DNA of 64,000 nt from an uncultured Candidatus Melainabacteria bacterium (GTDB lineage Bacteria; Cyanobacteriota; Vampirovibrionia; Gastranaerophilales; Gastranaerophilaceae), in NCBI GenBank assembly GCA_932182025.1, contig CAKNXK010000013.1, positions 20,274 through 84,273 of the forward strand, in the 5' to 3' direction. The translations under genes were made by a program, and so were the position numbers. How positions within the stretch are numbered: position 1 is the first letter of the stretch; each line of letters opens with the position of its first letter. A model generated the notes under the pieces. The model was not told the DNA's origin. It worked only from the letters and a program-made list of their open reading frames with translations, and made no database searches. Positions 16,627 through 24,408 of this stretch are shown here, piece by piece.

Positions 16627-18051
16627 TTATCTAAAGCGTGTCGCTGTAATTACCGTCCAGCTGCCATTTCGTTTGACATCAAAATCCTTATAATTATCGT
16701 TCAGTTCCTTTACAAGTGAATTTTTAATTATTGAAAACGTAATAAACATTTCCGGCAAATTACGTGATTTAGCTTCTTCAATCATATTTTCAGGAACAAA
16801 ACTTACACTATCTAAAAATACAACAGAAACACGCTCCCCTAACTCAATATCATTAAATATTTTAGAGGGTTCGTCCAAATACACAAAACGCATAGTTTTA
16901 TCTATCCAATAAGAAGGGATTTTTTCATCCAAATACTTTTCAAAGCGATCTTTTGAATAGTAAGTATAGACAACTTTATCCGGTTCTTGCCTGTTTAAAA
17001 TATCACAAACAATTTTATGGCCTTCTGTTCTGGGAAGTTTTGCAGTATAAAACGGCGTAAACACTGCAAATAAATGAAAAGCAATAAATAAGACAAACAA
17101 CTTGTTATTTATCCCCAAGACAAATAAAAGTATTAATGCCGGCAAAATTTCAATTACATATTTAGTAATAAATACAATCTTACCGCTTATTGCCAAAACA
17201 GACATGACAAATACAACAACTGCACAAACTCCAAATAATCCGCGATTTTTTCTTGCACCTAAAGCCACACCGCAAACACCTATTAGCGTAGGTATAAGAA
17301 TCAAAACAGACCATAGAAAATCTTTTTTATAGAAAAACTCCGGAGCCGCATTAACATTATTAGTAAGAATTGGAGAGAAGAAATCGCTAAATAGAAACAA
17401 AATATTTGTATAAGAAAACACTCCCCACCACTGCGAAGAAGGAAGCATTCTTAAAATATTAGTTCCAAGCGGCAGAAGAGGAAGAAACACTAAAACGCCA
17501 ATAATTACACATTTAGACAACTTCCCCTTTTTGTATAGCAAATACACTGTATTAAAAAACACGTATATCCCGCCCAAAACATGTGTAAACAAAATCAAAC
17601 ATGCAGTTATTGCATATCCAAGCCAACCTTTTTTATTATTTAGAATTTTAACAGTAAACAATAACAACAACGTAGAAAATAAAAACAGCAGCGAATAAAA
17701 TCGCACTTCTTGAGCATAATAAATCAGAAAAGACAATACTGCAGTAGTTAACCCTGCAAAAACAGCCGTCTTTTTAGAGAACTCTTTCCCAACAAGGTAC
17801 ATAACGTAAACAGAAACTATAGAAGGCACAAAAGAAGTCAATCGCAAAACCAAATCACTACAGCTGGTAAATGGTTTTAAATACAAATAATAAAGCGGCA
17901 TATGGCATTGTTTAAGCACTTCTTGCCAAAAACCTTCTACAAATGGAGTCGAAGCAACAAACCAGCTTACATACTCATCATTCCAAAGCCCCTCGGGCTT
18001 ATCTATATTAATCAATCTTAAAATAAAAGCTAATAAGATTAATAACGGCAC
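16627..18051 (-). CDS. GT-C (GT39/ArnT-like) membrane glycosyltransferase
   Basis: 474 residues with roughly ten membrane segments. The first periplasmic loop carries GLWNDEYVSW, the acidic catalytic Asp/Glu signature of PMT/ArnT-type GT-C enzymes, which use polyprenyl-phosphate sugars as donors. The C-terminal ~130 residues are soluble. The start is GTG at 18051, sharing one base with the stop of the UDP-xylose synthase gene (TAGTG), so translation is probably coupled. The acceptor (lipid A, glycan or protein) is unknown; the pairing suggests a pentose-containing glycan. Confidence 0.85.
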   Translation of the reverse strand: MPLLILLAFILRLINIDKPEGLWNDEYVSWFVASTPFVEGFWQEVLKQCHMPLYYLYLKPFTSCSDLVLRLTSFVPSIVSVYVMYLVGKEFSKKTAVFAGLTTAVLSFLIYYAQEVRFYSLLFLFSTLLLLFTVKILNNKKGWLGYAITACLILFTHVLGGIYVFFNTVYLLYKKGKLSKCVIIGVLVFLPLLPLGTNILRMLPSSQWWGVFSYTNILFLFSDFFSPILTNNVNAAPEFFYKKDFLWSVLILIPTLIGVCGVALGARKNRGLFGVCAVVVFVMSVLAISGKIVFITKYVIEILPALILLFVLGINNKLFVLFIAFHLFAVFTPFYTAKLPRTEGHKIVCDILNRQEPDKVVYTYYSKDRFEKYLDEKIPSYWIDKTMRFVYLDEPSKIFNDIELGERVSVVFLDSVSFVPENMIEEAKSRNLPEMFITFSIIKNSLVKELNDNYKDFDVKRNGSWTVITATRFR

Positions 18052-18992
18052 TAAACACCTCTGGCTAACTTATGTTTGAAATACTCAATTGTCAAATCTA
18101 AACCATCTTCAATACGTACCAAAGGTGCCCAATTAAGTTTTTCTTTTGCAACAGTAATATCAGGTTTACGTTTAACCGGATCGTCGTTAGGTAATGGTTT
18201 ATAGACCAATTTAGAATTTGAACCGATTTTTTTAATAATCATTTCTGCAAGATTCAAAATTGTTCTTTCATTAGGGTTACCCAAATTAACAGGTCCTGTA
18301 AACTCTTTTGAATTCATCATTCGTATCATACCTTCTACAAGGTCTGATACATAACAGAATGAACGTGTTTGAGAACCTTCACCATAAATAGTAATATCTT
18401 CTCCTCTAAGCGCCTGAACTATGAAATTTGAAACAACTCGTCCGTCATTAGGGTGCATATTTGGACCATAAGTATTAAATATTCTTATTATCTTTATATC
18501 AGCACCATATTGTCTATGATAATCCATCATAAGAGTTTCCGCACAGCGCTTGCCTTCATCATAGCAGCTCCTAACCCCAATAGGATTAACATTTCCCCAG
18601 TAGGTTTCTTTTTGCGGATGTTCAAGAGGATCCCCATAAACCTCACTAGTGGATGCCTGAAGTATAGTAGCATTATATTTTTTTGCCAAATCAAGCATAT
18701 TTGCAATCCCGACAACAGAGGTTCTAACCGTTTTTACAGGATTAAACTGATAATGAGGAGGGCTTGCAGGACAAGCAAGGTTATAAATTTGGTTGACTTC
18801 AATATCAATCTCATCCTCAATATCCTGCTCAATAAACTTGAAGTTTTCTTTTTCCATTAATGATTTTATATTCTCTAAAGAGCCCGTAAATAAGTTGTCT
18901 AAACAAACAACATAATTACCCTCTTCCACAAGTCTTTTACATAAATGCGAGCCTATAAAACCCGCTCCTCCGGTTACTAAAATTCTTTTCAC
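18051..18992 (-). CDS. UDP-glucuronate decarboxylase (UDP-xylose synthase)
   Basis: 313 residues from the GTG at 18992, chosen because GGGAGAG lies just upstream and the Rossmann motif KRILVTGGAGFIGSHL starts at residue 2; the 12-codon upstream extension is implausible. An extended SDR: NLACPASPPHYQFNPVKT is a UXS hallmark, the Ser/Thr STSEVYGDP and the YxxxK motif (CYDEGKRCAE) complete the active site, and RIFNTYGPNMHPNDGRV follows. It converts UDP-glucuronate, made by Ugd (2501-3802), to UDP-xylose with bound NAD+. It is coupled to the GT-C enzyme downstream. Confidence 0.93.
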   Translation of the reverse strand: MKRILVTGGAGFIGSHLCKRLVEEGNYVVCLDNLFTGSLENIKSLMEKENFKFIEQDIEDEIDIEVNQIYNLACPASPPHYQFNPVKTVRTSVVGIANMLDLAKKYNATILQASTSEVYGDPLEHPQKETYWGNVNPIGVRSCYDEGKRCAETLMMDYHRQYGADIKIIRIFNTYGPNMHPNDGRVVSNFIVQALRGEDITIYGEGSQTRSFCYVSDLVEGMIRMMNSKEFTGPVNLGNPNERTILNLAEMIIKKIGSNSKLVYKPLPNDDPVKRKPDITVAKEKLNWAPLVRIEDGLDLTIEYFKHKLARGV

Positions 18993-19067
18993 AATACTCT
19001 CCCTTGATAAATATCGTAGCAAACACAAACGGTTTTTTCAATATTTTTATGGTAGTATTAACTTATT

Positions 19068-19484
19068 ATGAAACATGAATTTACACATAGAGTTTATTAC
19101 GCAGACACCGACGCATACGGTGTTGTATGGCACGGAACGTATTTAAGATGGATGGAAATGGGTCGGGTTGAATTATGCGACAAACTCGGACTTGATTTGG
19201 TCGAATTAAAAAAACAAGACATTGCAATTCCTGTAACAAACATGAATGTAAGATACAAGGCTTCTGCTAAACTTGATGACAGAATTATTATTGAAACATG
19301 GATTTCAAAAGTTTCGCCAATTACAGTAACATTCGGACAAACAATAAAAAATGCCCAAACAGGACAAACATTCATTATTGCAGAATTTGAAACTGTTGCA
19401 GTAAACAACGACGGTAAAATCTACAGAAGAATGCCTGATTCATTAAAATCAGCATTTGAAGGGGCTATGCAATGCAAAGACTAA
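19068..19484 (+). CDS. YbgC-family acyl-CoA thioesterase
   Basis: 138 residues, single hotdog fold. The signature YADTDAYGVVWHGTYLRWME near the N-terminus contains the catalytic Asp (D15) and the conserved His. The family hydrolyses short acyl-CoA or acyl-ACP thioesters and is often near Tol-Pal genes, which are not seen here. The gene overlaps the following pseudouridine synthase by 13 bp, starting a + strand run of three overlapping genes (thioesterase, rRNA modification, CoA synthesis). Confidence 0.88.
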   Translation: MKHEFTHRVYYADTDAYGVVWHGTYLRWMEMGRVELCDKLGLDLVELKKQDIAIPVTNMNVRYKASAKLDDRIIIETWISKVSPITVTFGQTIKNAQTGQTFIIAEFETVAVNNDGKIYRRMPDSLKSAFEGAMQCKD

Positions 19485-20218
19485 ACAAGTTTATCGCATC
19501 ATCAGGACTTTGTTCTCGACGCAAAGCAGACGAACTGATTGAAAATAAAAAAGTTCTGGTAAACGGGAAAACAGTTACCGAGCTTGGATTTCAAATCGGG
19601 CCGAAAGACAAAGTTGTTGTTGAAGGCAAACCTATAAAACCTCAAAAACATGAATACTACAGATTTTATAAGCCTGCCGGCTATATTACAACCACAGAAG
19701 ACGAAAAAGGCAGAAAAACAATTTATGATGTTATTCCACCGGAATTAAAACACCTTAAACCCGTTGGAAGACTCGATAAAGACTCTACAGGACTTATTAT
19801 AATGACAAATGACGGAGAATTGATTAACCAAATGACACACCCGTCAATAAAAGTTCCTAAAACATATATAGTTAATGTAAACGGCAAACTTACCCCCGAA
19901 GACGGCGAAAAAATGTACAACGGTATTGTGATTGAAACCGACACAGGCGAAAAGAAAACTGCATACGCAGAAGTATTGCCGATTGAACTGGGAAACAAGT
20001 CTTCAACAGTTCAGGTTGTTTTATACCAAGGAATAAATCGCCAAATCCGTAAAATGTTTGCAGCATTAGGTTTTGAAGTTATTTCTTTAAAAAGAATTCA
20101 ACACGGAACAATAACCCTTGCAGGGATTAAAAAAGGGCAGATTAAGCCAATGAAACCTAAACATATTAAAGAATTAAAAATGTACTTAAAGAAAATCGAG
20201 AAGTCACAAAATGACTAA
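19472..20218 (+). CDS. rRNA pseudouridine synthase, RsuA/RluB family
   Basis: 248 residues. An N-terminal S4 RNA-binding domain (RLNKFIASSGLCSRRKADEL, residues 3-60) precedes the catalytic domain with the motif GRLDKDSTGLIIMTNDGE, catalytic Asp D102. RFYKPAGYITTTED and QGINRQIRKMFAALG are also typical. It isomerises uridine in rRNA, most likely 23S (RluB class); RsuA and RluE relatives are alternatives. It overlaps its neighbours by 13 and 8 bp. Confidence 0.9.
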   Translation: MQRLNKFIASSGLCSRRKADELIENKKVLVNGKTVTELGFQIGPKDKVVVEGKPIKPQKHEYYRFYKPAGYITTTEDEKGRKTIYDVIPPELKHLKPVGRLDKDSTGLIIMTNDGELINQMTHPSIKVPKTYIVNVNGKLTPEDGEKMYNGIVIETDTGEKKTAYAEVLPIELGNKSSTVQVVLYQGINRQIRKMFAALGFEVISLKRIQHGTITLAGIKKGQIKPMKPKHIKELKMYLKKIEKSQND

Positions 20219-20768
20219 AATTGCTATTGTCGGAAATATTGCATCAGGAAAATCAACAGTAGAAGAAATCCTTCGAAAAAAAGGCTTTCAGGTTTATGAT
20301 ACTGATAAAATAGCGCATAAAATACTTGAAGAAAATAAAGAATTATTTCCACAAGCACTTGTTGACAGCAAAATCGACCGCAAAAAGCTTGCAAGTATTG
20401 TATTTAACGATAAAGAACAGTTGAAATATTTAGAGTCTGTAATTCACCCGAAAGTAAAAGAATTTATAGAAAATATTAAAACGGAAGAAACTGTTTTTGT
20501 ATCGATCCCGCAACTTTTTGAAGCAGACATGGAAAGTTTGTTTGATAAGATAATTTTTGTTTCGGCACCTGTTGATGTCCGCCTTGAACGGTTAATGAAA
20601 CGCAATAATTTAACCAAAGAAGAAGCTATGACTCGCATAGATGCGCAAATGAGCGAAGAAGAAAAAATCCCAAGATGCGATTATGTAATTGTAAATGATA
20701 GTACAAAAGATAAACTATCCGCCAACGTGAACCACCTTGTAACAGAGTCAGCAGAGGGCGACCATTAA
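20211..20768 (+). CDS. coaE: Dephospho-CoA kinase
   Basis: Last step of CoA synthesis: ATP-dependent phosphorylation of the ribose 3'-OH of dephospho-CoA. 185 residues, slightly short. P-loop GNIASGKST (residues 8-16), then the CoaE-typical DTDKIAHKIL, the ISQL-like SIPQLFEAD, and RLMKRNNLTKEEAMTRI in the lid. The last ~14 codons (NHLVTESAEGDH and the stop) fall in a sequence that resembles the 88-nt repeat element, so the native C-terminus may have been replaced. It overlaps the pseudouridine synthase by 8 bp. Confidence 0.92.
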   Translation: MTKIAIVGNIASGKSTVEEILRKKGFQVYDTDKIAHKILEENKELFPQALVDSKIDRKKLASIVFNDKEQLKYLESVIHPKVKEFIENIKTEETVFVSIPQLFEADMESLFDKIIFVSAPVDVRLERLMKRNNLTKEEAMTRIDAQMSEEEKIPRCDYVIVNDSTKDKLSANVNHLVTESAEGDH

Positions 20769-20809
20769 TTCAACGCCTAACCTGTCGCAACACGAAATAT
20801 CGCCCGACC
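20728..20809 (+). repeat. Possible diverged fourth copy of the 88-nt structured element
   Basis: TGAACCACCTTGT matches 12 of 13 bases of the 5' conserved block of the copy at 24240-24327. A GGGCGA/TCGCCC stem (20756-20761 with 20800-20805) spans exactly 50 nt, as in the other copies, and is followed by GACCC. The middle block TCTGTTC is not conserved and there is a 2-nt offset, so this is tentative. It overlaps the 3' end of coaE. Confidence 0.35.
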
Positions 20810-20890
20810 CTTGTTATAAAAAATCCTCCAAATATTTGATTACAAATCTTAACAATTCCCGTAAACTTATAATGTAAAACGGGGAGAGAT

Positions 20891-21766
20891 ATGGCGAAAT
20901 CGAATTTAAAAGTAAAAAAATCCGCTAGTGAAGCGAATTTAAAAGTTGTTGATAAAAACCAGATTAAAACAACTTCTTACAGTGATATCAATCTAAAAGA
21001 TTGGAGAAATTACAAACATATTAAAACTGATACATTATGGGAATTTCCTAATAGATTAAAAGAAGGCGGACACTCTAACGAGTATCACGGGAACTATATT
21101 CCTCAAATCGCCCAGCAGATTTATGAAAGATATACAAAGAAAGATGATATCGTACTTGATATGTTCTTTGGATCAGGAACTTCCGGCATAGAAGCTCTTA
21201 ATATGGGGCGTCGCTGTATAGGTGTTGAACTCAAAGATGAATTAGCAGAAAAAGTCTCAGAAAAGTTTACCCCAAAACAATTAGTTACTGATGTTAATAT
21301 TATTTGTGCAGATTCTGCAAGTGAATTAGCAAAAGAAAAAATCAAAGCAAGACTTGATATCATGGGCAGAAAGCAGGCTCAACTGTTAATGCTGCATCCA
21401 CCTTATGATGATATTATCAAGTTTTCTGATAAAAAAGAAGATTTGTCTAACTGTGCTACTACAGAAGAATTTTATGATTTATTCGAAAAAGTTGCAAAAA
21501 ACGGTTACGATATGTTGGAAAAAGGTAGATTTGCCTGCTTAATTATTGGTGATAAGTATGCAAACTCACAACACATTCCACTTGGGTTTGAATGCATGGC
21601 AAGAATGAATAAATTAGGTTTTATTACAAAAGCTATTATTATTAAAGATATGCAGGGAAATGAACGTGCGAAAGGCAAAACAGCTAATTTGTGGCGCTAT
21701 AGAGCACTAGCAGGCGGGTTCTATATCTTTAAACATGAATACGTTATGGTCTTTCAGAAAGTTTAA
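20891..21766 (+). CDS. Orphan DNA methyltransferase (N4/N6 amino-methyltransferase fold)
   Basis: 291 residues. SAM-binding motif I is VLDMFFGSGTSGIEA (about 88-102) and motif IV is HPPYDD (169-174), where His replaces the more common D/S/N of [DSN]PP[YFW]. The order, with an N-terminal region before motif I and IV after it, together with the FGSGT form, suggests an alpha-like or permuted N4-cytosine/N6-adenine enzyme. The N-terminal ~30 residues are Lys-rich and probably disordered. No restriction endonuclease or specificity gene is nearby, so it is an orphan, perhaps regulatory. It shares one base with the next gene. Confidence 0.82.
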   Translation: MAKSNLKVKKSASEANLKVVDKNQIKTTSYSDINLKDWRNYKHIKTDTLWEFPNRLKEGGHSNEYHGNYIPQIAQQIYERYTKKDDIVLDMFFGSGTSGIEALNMGRRCIGVELKDELAEKVSEKFTPKQLVTDVNIICADSASELAKEKIKARLDIMGRKQAQLLMLHPPYDDIIKFSDKKEDLSNCATTEEFYDLFEKVAKNGYDMLEKGRFACLIIGDKYANSQHIPLGFECMARMNKLGFITKAIIIKDMQGNERAKGKTANLWRYRALAGGFYIFKHEYVMVFQKV

Positions 21767-22029
21767 TGATGCTAATAAAAATCCGCATTGTACCAAATTC
21801 ATCAAAAAACGATATTATTATTGAAGATGAGTTTGTAAAAGTAAAAATAACTGCCCAGCCTATTGAAAACAAGGCAAACAAAGCTCTTATAGAATACCTT
21901 TCAAAAACATTCAAAGTTCCTAAAACAAGTATTGAAATTGTTAAAGGAGAAACTTCCAAAGACAAAACATTGTTGTTTAATGTAAGTGAAGAAAAAGAAG
22001 CGGAAATTAAATCAAGATTGACAAAATAA
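21766..22029 (+). CDS. DUF167/YggU family protein
   Basis: 87 residues, the usual size of UPF0235. Recognised by IKIRIVPNSSKNDI, VKVKITAQPIENKANKAL and IVKGETSKDKTLL. The molecular function of the family is not established. Its ATG overlaps the methyltransferase stop by one base (TAATG), so it is translationally coupled. Confidence 0.88.
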   Translation: MMLIKIRIVPNSSKNDIIIEDEFVKVKITAQPIENKANKALIEYLSKTFKVPKTSIEIVKGETSKDKTLLFNVSEEKEAEIKSRLTK

Positions 22030-22067
22030 ACTAAAAAATATACGATAAAAGAAAAAAAAGGTGTAGA

Positions 22068-22370
22068 ATGAATAAGCGTTGGTATGATATTGATCCCACA
22101 GTAAGTTTAGCGGTAAGCTTAATGAGAAACGCAAATATTATGTCTCAGTATAAGTGCGCCGACTATATCGTCAAAAAATCTAAGGAAAACGGAATTGATT
22201 TGTCCGAAAACATTTTAACAGATGCTTTTAACTATGTATTAAGACGCTGGTATGATACAGACCAGAAGATTGCAGAGTCTTTTGAGTATCTTAAACTCTT
22301 GCCTGAGGCTCTGCAGAAGGAAACCGCGCTTGAAATTATTGAGCTGTTGCAGAAAGAAGACTTGGCATAA
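22068..22370 (+). CDS. Small hypothetical protein upstream of antiporter-like gene
   Basis: 100 residues, soluble, helical, not recognised. A repeated W-Y-D motif occurs twice (RWYDIDPT at residues 4-11 and RWYDTDQK near 61-68), suggesting a small internal duplication. An AAGGTGT ribosome binding site lies upstream. Its stop directly abuts the ATG of the membrane protein at 22371, so the two are probably co-translated. A partner or regulator role for the transporter is a guess from position only. Confidence 0.7.
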   Translation: MNKRWYDIDPTVSLAVSLMRNANIMSQYKCADYIVKKSKENGIDLSENILTDAFNYVLRRWYDTDQKIAESFEYLKLLPEALQKETALEIIELLQKEDLA

Positions 22371-23678
22371 ATGAGTTTTATAACAAACCCTGCAATAGTT
22401 TCAGTAATTCTATTATGTGTATTGTGCCTTAAAAAAGTTAATGTACTATTAGCAATAATCGTTTCAACACTTGTTGCAGGACTCCTTTCTGGAATGGATA
22501 TAAAACACGTAATGGATGTTTTCATTTCAGGCATGGGAGGTAATTCCGAAACAGCTTTGAGCTATATTTTACTTGGTGCTTTTGCAGCTACAATGGCACA
22601 TTCAGGGTTTACGAATAAACTCGCAGATTGGATAACAAAAATCATTTCAGGTAAAAAATGGATGCTGTTTTTGATTTTAACCTTGATTGCAATGGCATCA
22701 CAAAACATTGTTCCAATCCATATTGCATTTATTCCAATAATTATCCCGCCTTTACTAAGCACTATGAACGCACTAAACATTGATAGAAGAGCGGTTGCAA
22801 GTGTTCTGGCTTTTGGTCTAAAAATGCCTTATATTACAATTCCTGTAGGATTTGGATTGATTTTCCAGAACCTTATTGCAGATAATATTATCCAAAACGG
22901 AGTAAATGTTGCACGCGAAGACATTTGGAAATCAACGGCTATTCTTGGACTGGGAATGATTGTTGCGCTTCTGGTTTCTTTGTTAATTACATACAGAAAA
23001 CCTCGTCAATATGAAGATAAACCCTTGTCTTTTTCATTAGAAACAACCACAGAGTGTAGTAAATACACAATTTGGGTTGTTGCACTTGCTGCAATATTAA
23101 CTTTTACAGTGCAGTTGCTAACTCATTCTTTGCCATTGGGCGCACTTGTAGGTTTAGGAGTAATTTTTTCGTTTAAAGTTATTCCGCAAAACAAAATGGA
23201 TCACATGATGAATGAAGGCATATATTTAATGGGTTATGTTGCGTTTGTAATGCTTGTTGCAGCAGGATTTGCATCCGTATTAAAAGAATCCGGCGCAATT
23301 GAAAGCCTTGTTAATAACGCACTTTTAATCATGCCTGAAAATATTATTCTCACATCATTATTGATATTGATATTAGGGCTCTTTATAACAATAGGTATAG
23401 GAACTTCTTTTGGAACAATTCCAATACTTGCAGTACTTTTTGTACCTATATGCGCAGAAATGGGATTTAATGTATCACAAATAGTTATACTTGTTGCATC
23501 AGCGGCTGCTCTTGGTGATGCCGGCTCTCCGGCTTCTGATACGACATTAGGGCCTACATCAGGATTGAATGCTGACGGTCAGCATAACCATATTTTTGAT
23601 ACCTGTATCCCTACATTTTTGCATTATAATATTGCATTAATATTGTTTGCTCTGATTGGAATTTGGTTACTGGGTTAG
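22371..23678 (+). CDS. Na+/H+ antiporter-like (YuiF/NhaC superfamily) membrane protein
   Basis: 435 residues with about eleven membrane segments. The N-terminal half has ILLGAFAATMAHSGFTNKLADW and a conserved VPIHIAFIPIIIPPLL loop; the second half has GIGTSFGTIPILAVLF and AAALGDAGSPASDTTLGPTS, features of the YuiF/NhaC-type ion transporter superfamily. The likely role is Na+ or organic-anion exchange; some relatives are annotated as amino acid transporters, so the substrate is open. It abuts the small hypothetical gene upstream. Confidence 0.85.
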   Translation: MSFITNPAIVSVILLCVLCLKKVNVLLAIIVSTLVAGLLSGMDIKHVMDVFISGMGGNSETALSYILLGAFAATMAHSGFTNKLADWITKIISGKKWMLFLILTLIAMASQNIVPIHIAFIPIIIPPLLSTMNALNIDRRAVASVLAFGLKMPYITIPVGFGLIFQNLIADNIIQNGVNVAREDIWKSTAILGLGMIVALLVSLLITYRKPRQYEDKPLSFSLETTTECSKYTIWVVALAAILTFTVQLLTHSLPLGALVGLGVIFSFKVIPQNKMDHMMNEGIYLMGYVAFVMLVAAGFASVLKESGAIESLVNNALLIMPENIILTSLLILILGLFITIGIGTSFGTIPILAVLFVPICAEMGFNVSQIVILVASAAALGDAGSPASDTTLGPTSGLNADGQHNHIFDTCIPTFLHYNIALILFALIGIWLLG

Positions 23679-23688
23679 ATATTTACCC

Positions 23689-24120
23689 CTAACCATTCAA
23701 TCCAAAGTTAAAATCTTCTTGAATGTTAGAAGTTAACATTTGAGTGATTGATTCCATATAAGCTTCACATTCAGCTTTTTCTGTATCATTAGTTGTGATT
23801 TGAGCATCAAGTGCTGTTTCCCAAGCTGCCATTTCATCTAACTGGTCTTGGTATTGTGCAACAATTTTATCAATAGCTTCTTCAAAATCAGGAATTTTAG
23901 TGTAGTCAAGATACTTTTCGTGTAACTCTTTGTCACCTTCCCAAAGCTCTTTGAAGTAGTCTCTTACAGAATGTTTTTCAGATGATAACAAAGACTGTAA
24001 ATCAGCTTGAGAATATGTAGCAAGAGTTTTTTGAGTTTGAAGATTAGAAATATCTAAGTTCAAAGTGTTTACTCTTTGTTTATAAGTTAACCAAGTTTCG
24101 TGTAAATTTGCGATTGCCAT
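23689..24120 (-). CDS. Helical coiled-coil hypothetical protein
   Basis: 143 residues, acidic, almost entirely predicted alpha-helix with heptad-like regions (LHETWLTYKQRVNTLNLDIS; IVAQYQDQLDEMAAWETALD). No signal peptide or membrane segment. The C-terminus ends FNFGLNG. A GGTGA ribosome binding site lies upstream. It is on the same strand as and downstream of the 1267-residue protein, but a terminator and the 88-nt element lie between. Size and helicity recall secretion chaperones or small secreted helical proteins; that is only an impression. Confidence 0.7.
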   Translation of the reverse strand: MAIANLHETWLTYKQRVNTLNLDISNLQTQKTLATYSQADLQSLLSSEKHSVRDYFKELWEGDKELHEKYLDYTKIPDFEEAIDKIVAQYQDQLDEMAAWETALDAQITTNDTEKAECEAYMESITQMLTSNIQEDFNFGLNG

Positions 24121-24239
24121 CTTTTATCACCATCTTTTTTTATCTTACATATATATAAAAACAAATAATTAAAGCGTATTTCAAGTTTATATATTATTGT
24201 TACATTTTTTAACATTTGGGTGCTACGCACGTAGATATG

Positions 24240-24327
24240 GGGCGGCGGGCATACAGCAAGACTACCTGCTTTTATTTCGCTTACAAACCCGCCTTTAGAA
24301 CAGACGACAAGGGGGTTCAAGCCGGTT
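24240..24327 (-). repeat. 88-nt structured element, copy 1
   Basis: Read on the minus strand it starts AACCGGCTTGAACC and ends CCCGCCGCCC. A 7-bp stem GGCGGGT / GCCCGCC encloses a 36-nt loop. It aligns without gaps over 88 nt to copies at 28984-29071 (61/88 identical by hand count) and 43668-43755 (62/88). It lies downstream of the terminator of the 1267-residue gene, on the same strand. Confidence 0.85.
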
Positions 24328-24340
24328 GAAATAAAGCAAT

Positions 24341-24370
24341 AAAAAACAGGATTTTTAGTCCTGTTTTTTT
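24341..24370 (-). terminator. Terminator of the 1267-residue protein gene
   Basis: Stem A6-CAGGA / TCCTG-T7 with a 7-nt loop, 39 bp after the stop codon at 24409 on the minus strand. Confidence 0.85.
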
Positions 24371-24408
24371 ATAATAAGTTTGAACGGATTATATTCAACC
24401 CTTTATAA

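Noticed and set aside
20769..20811. Integron attC-like site after coaE (GCCTAAC core)
   Set aside because: One RYYYAAC-like core is present, but no matching GTTRRRY partner at a proper distance and no cassette array or integrase.
23679..23700. Hairpin GGTTAG/CTAACC as a terminator of the antiporter-like gene
   Set aside because: There is no T tract on either side and the stem is interrupted by the next gene's stop.
24087..24320. 77-codon minus-strand open frame over the 88-nt element
   Set aside because: It overlaps the repeat and the start of the 143-residue gene, has no ribosome binding site and no protein-like pattern.
24220..24330. tmRNA, SRP RNA or tRNA-like RNA in the gap (GGTTCAAGCC resembles a T arm)
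   Set aside because: No acceptor or anticodon arm can be folded and no tag-peptide frame or Alu-like core is present; the 88-nt repeat alignment explains the sequence better.
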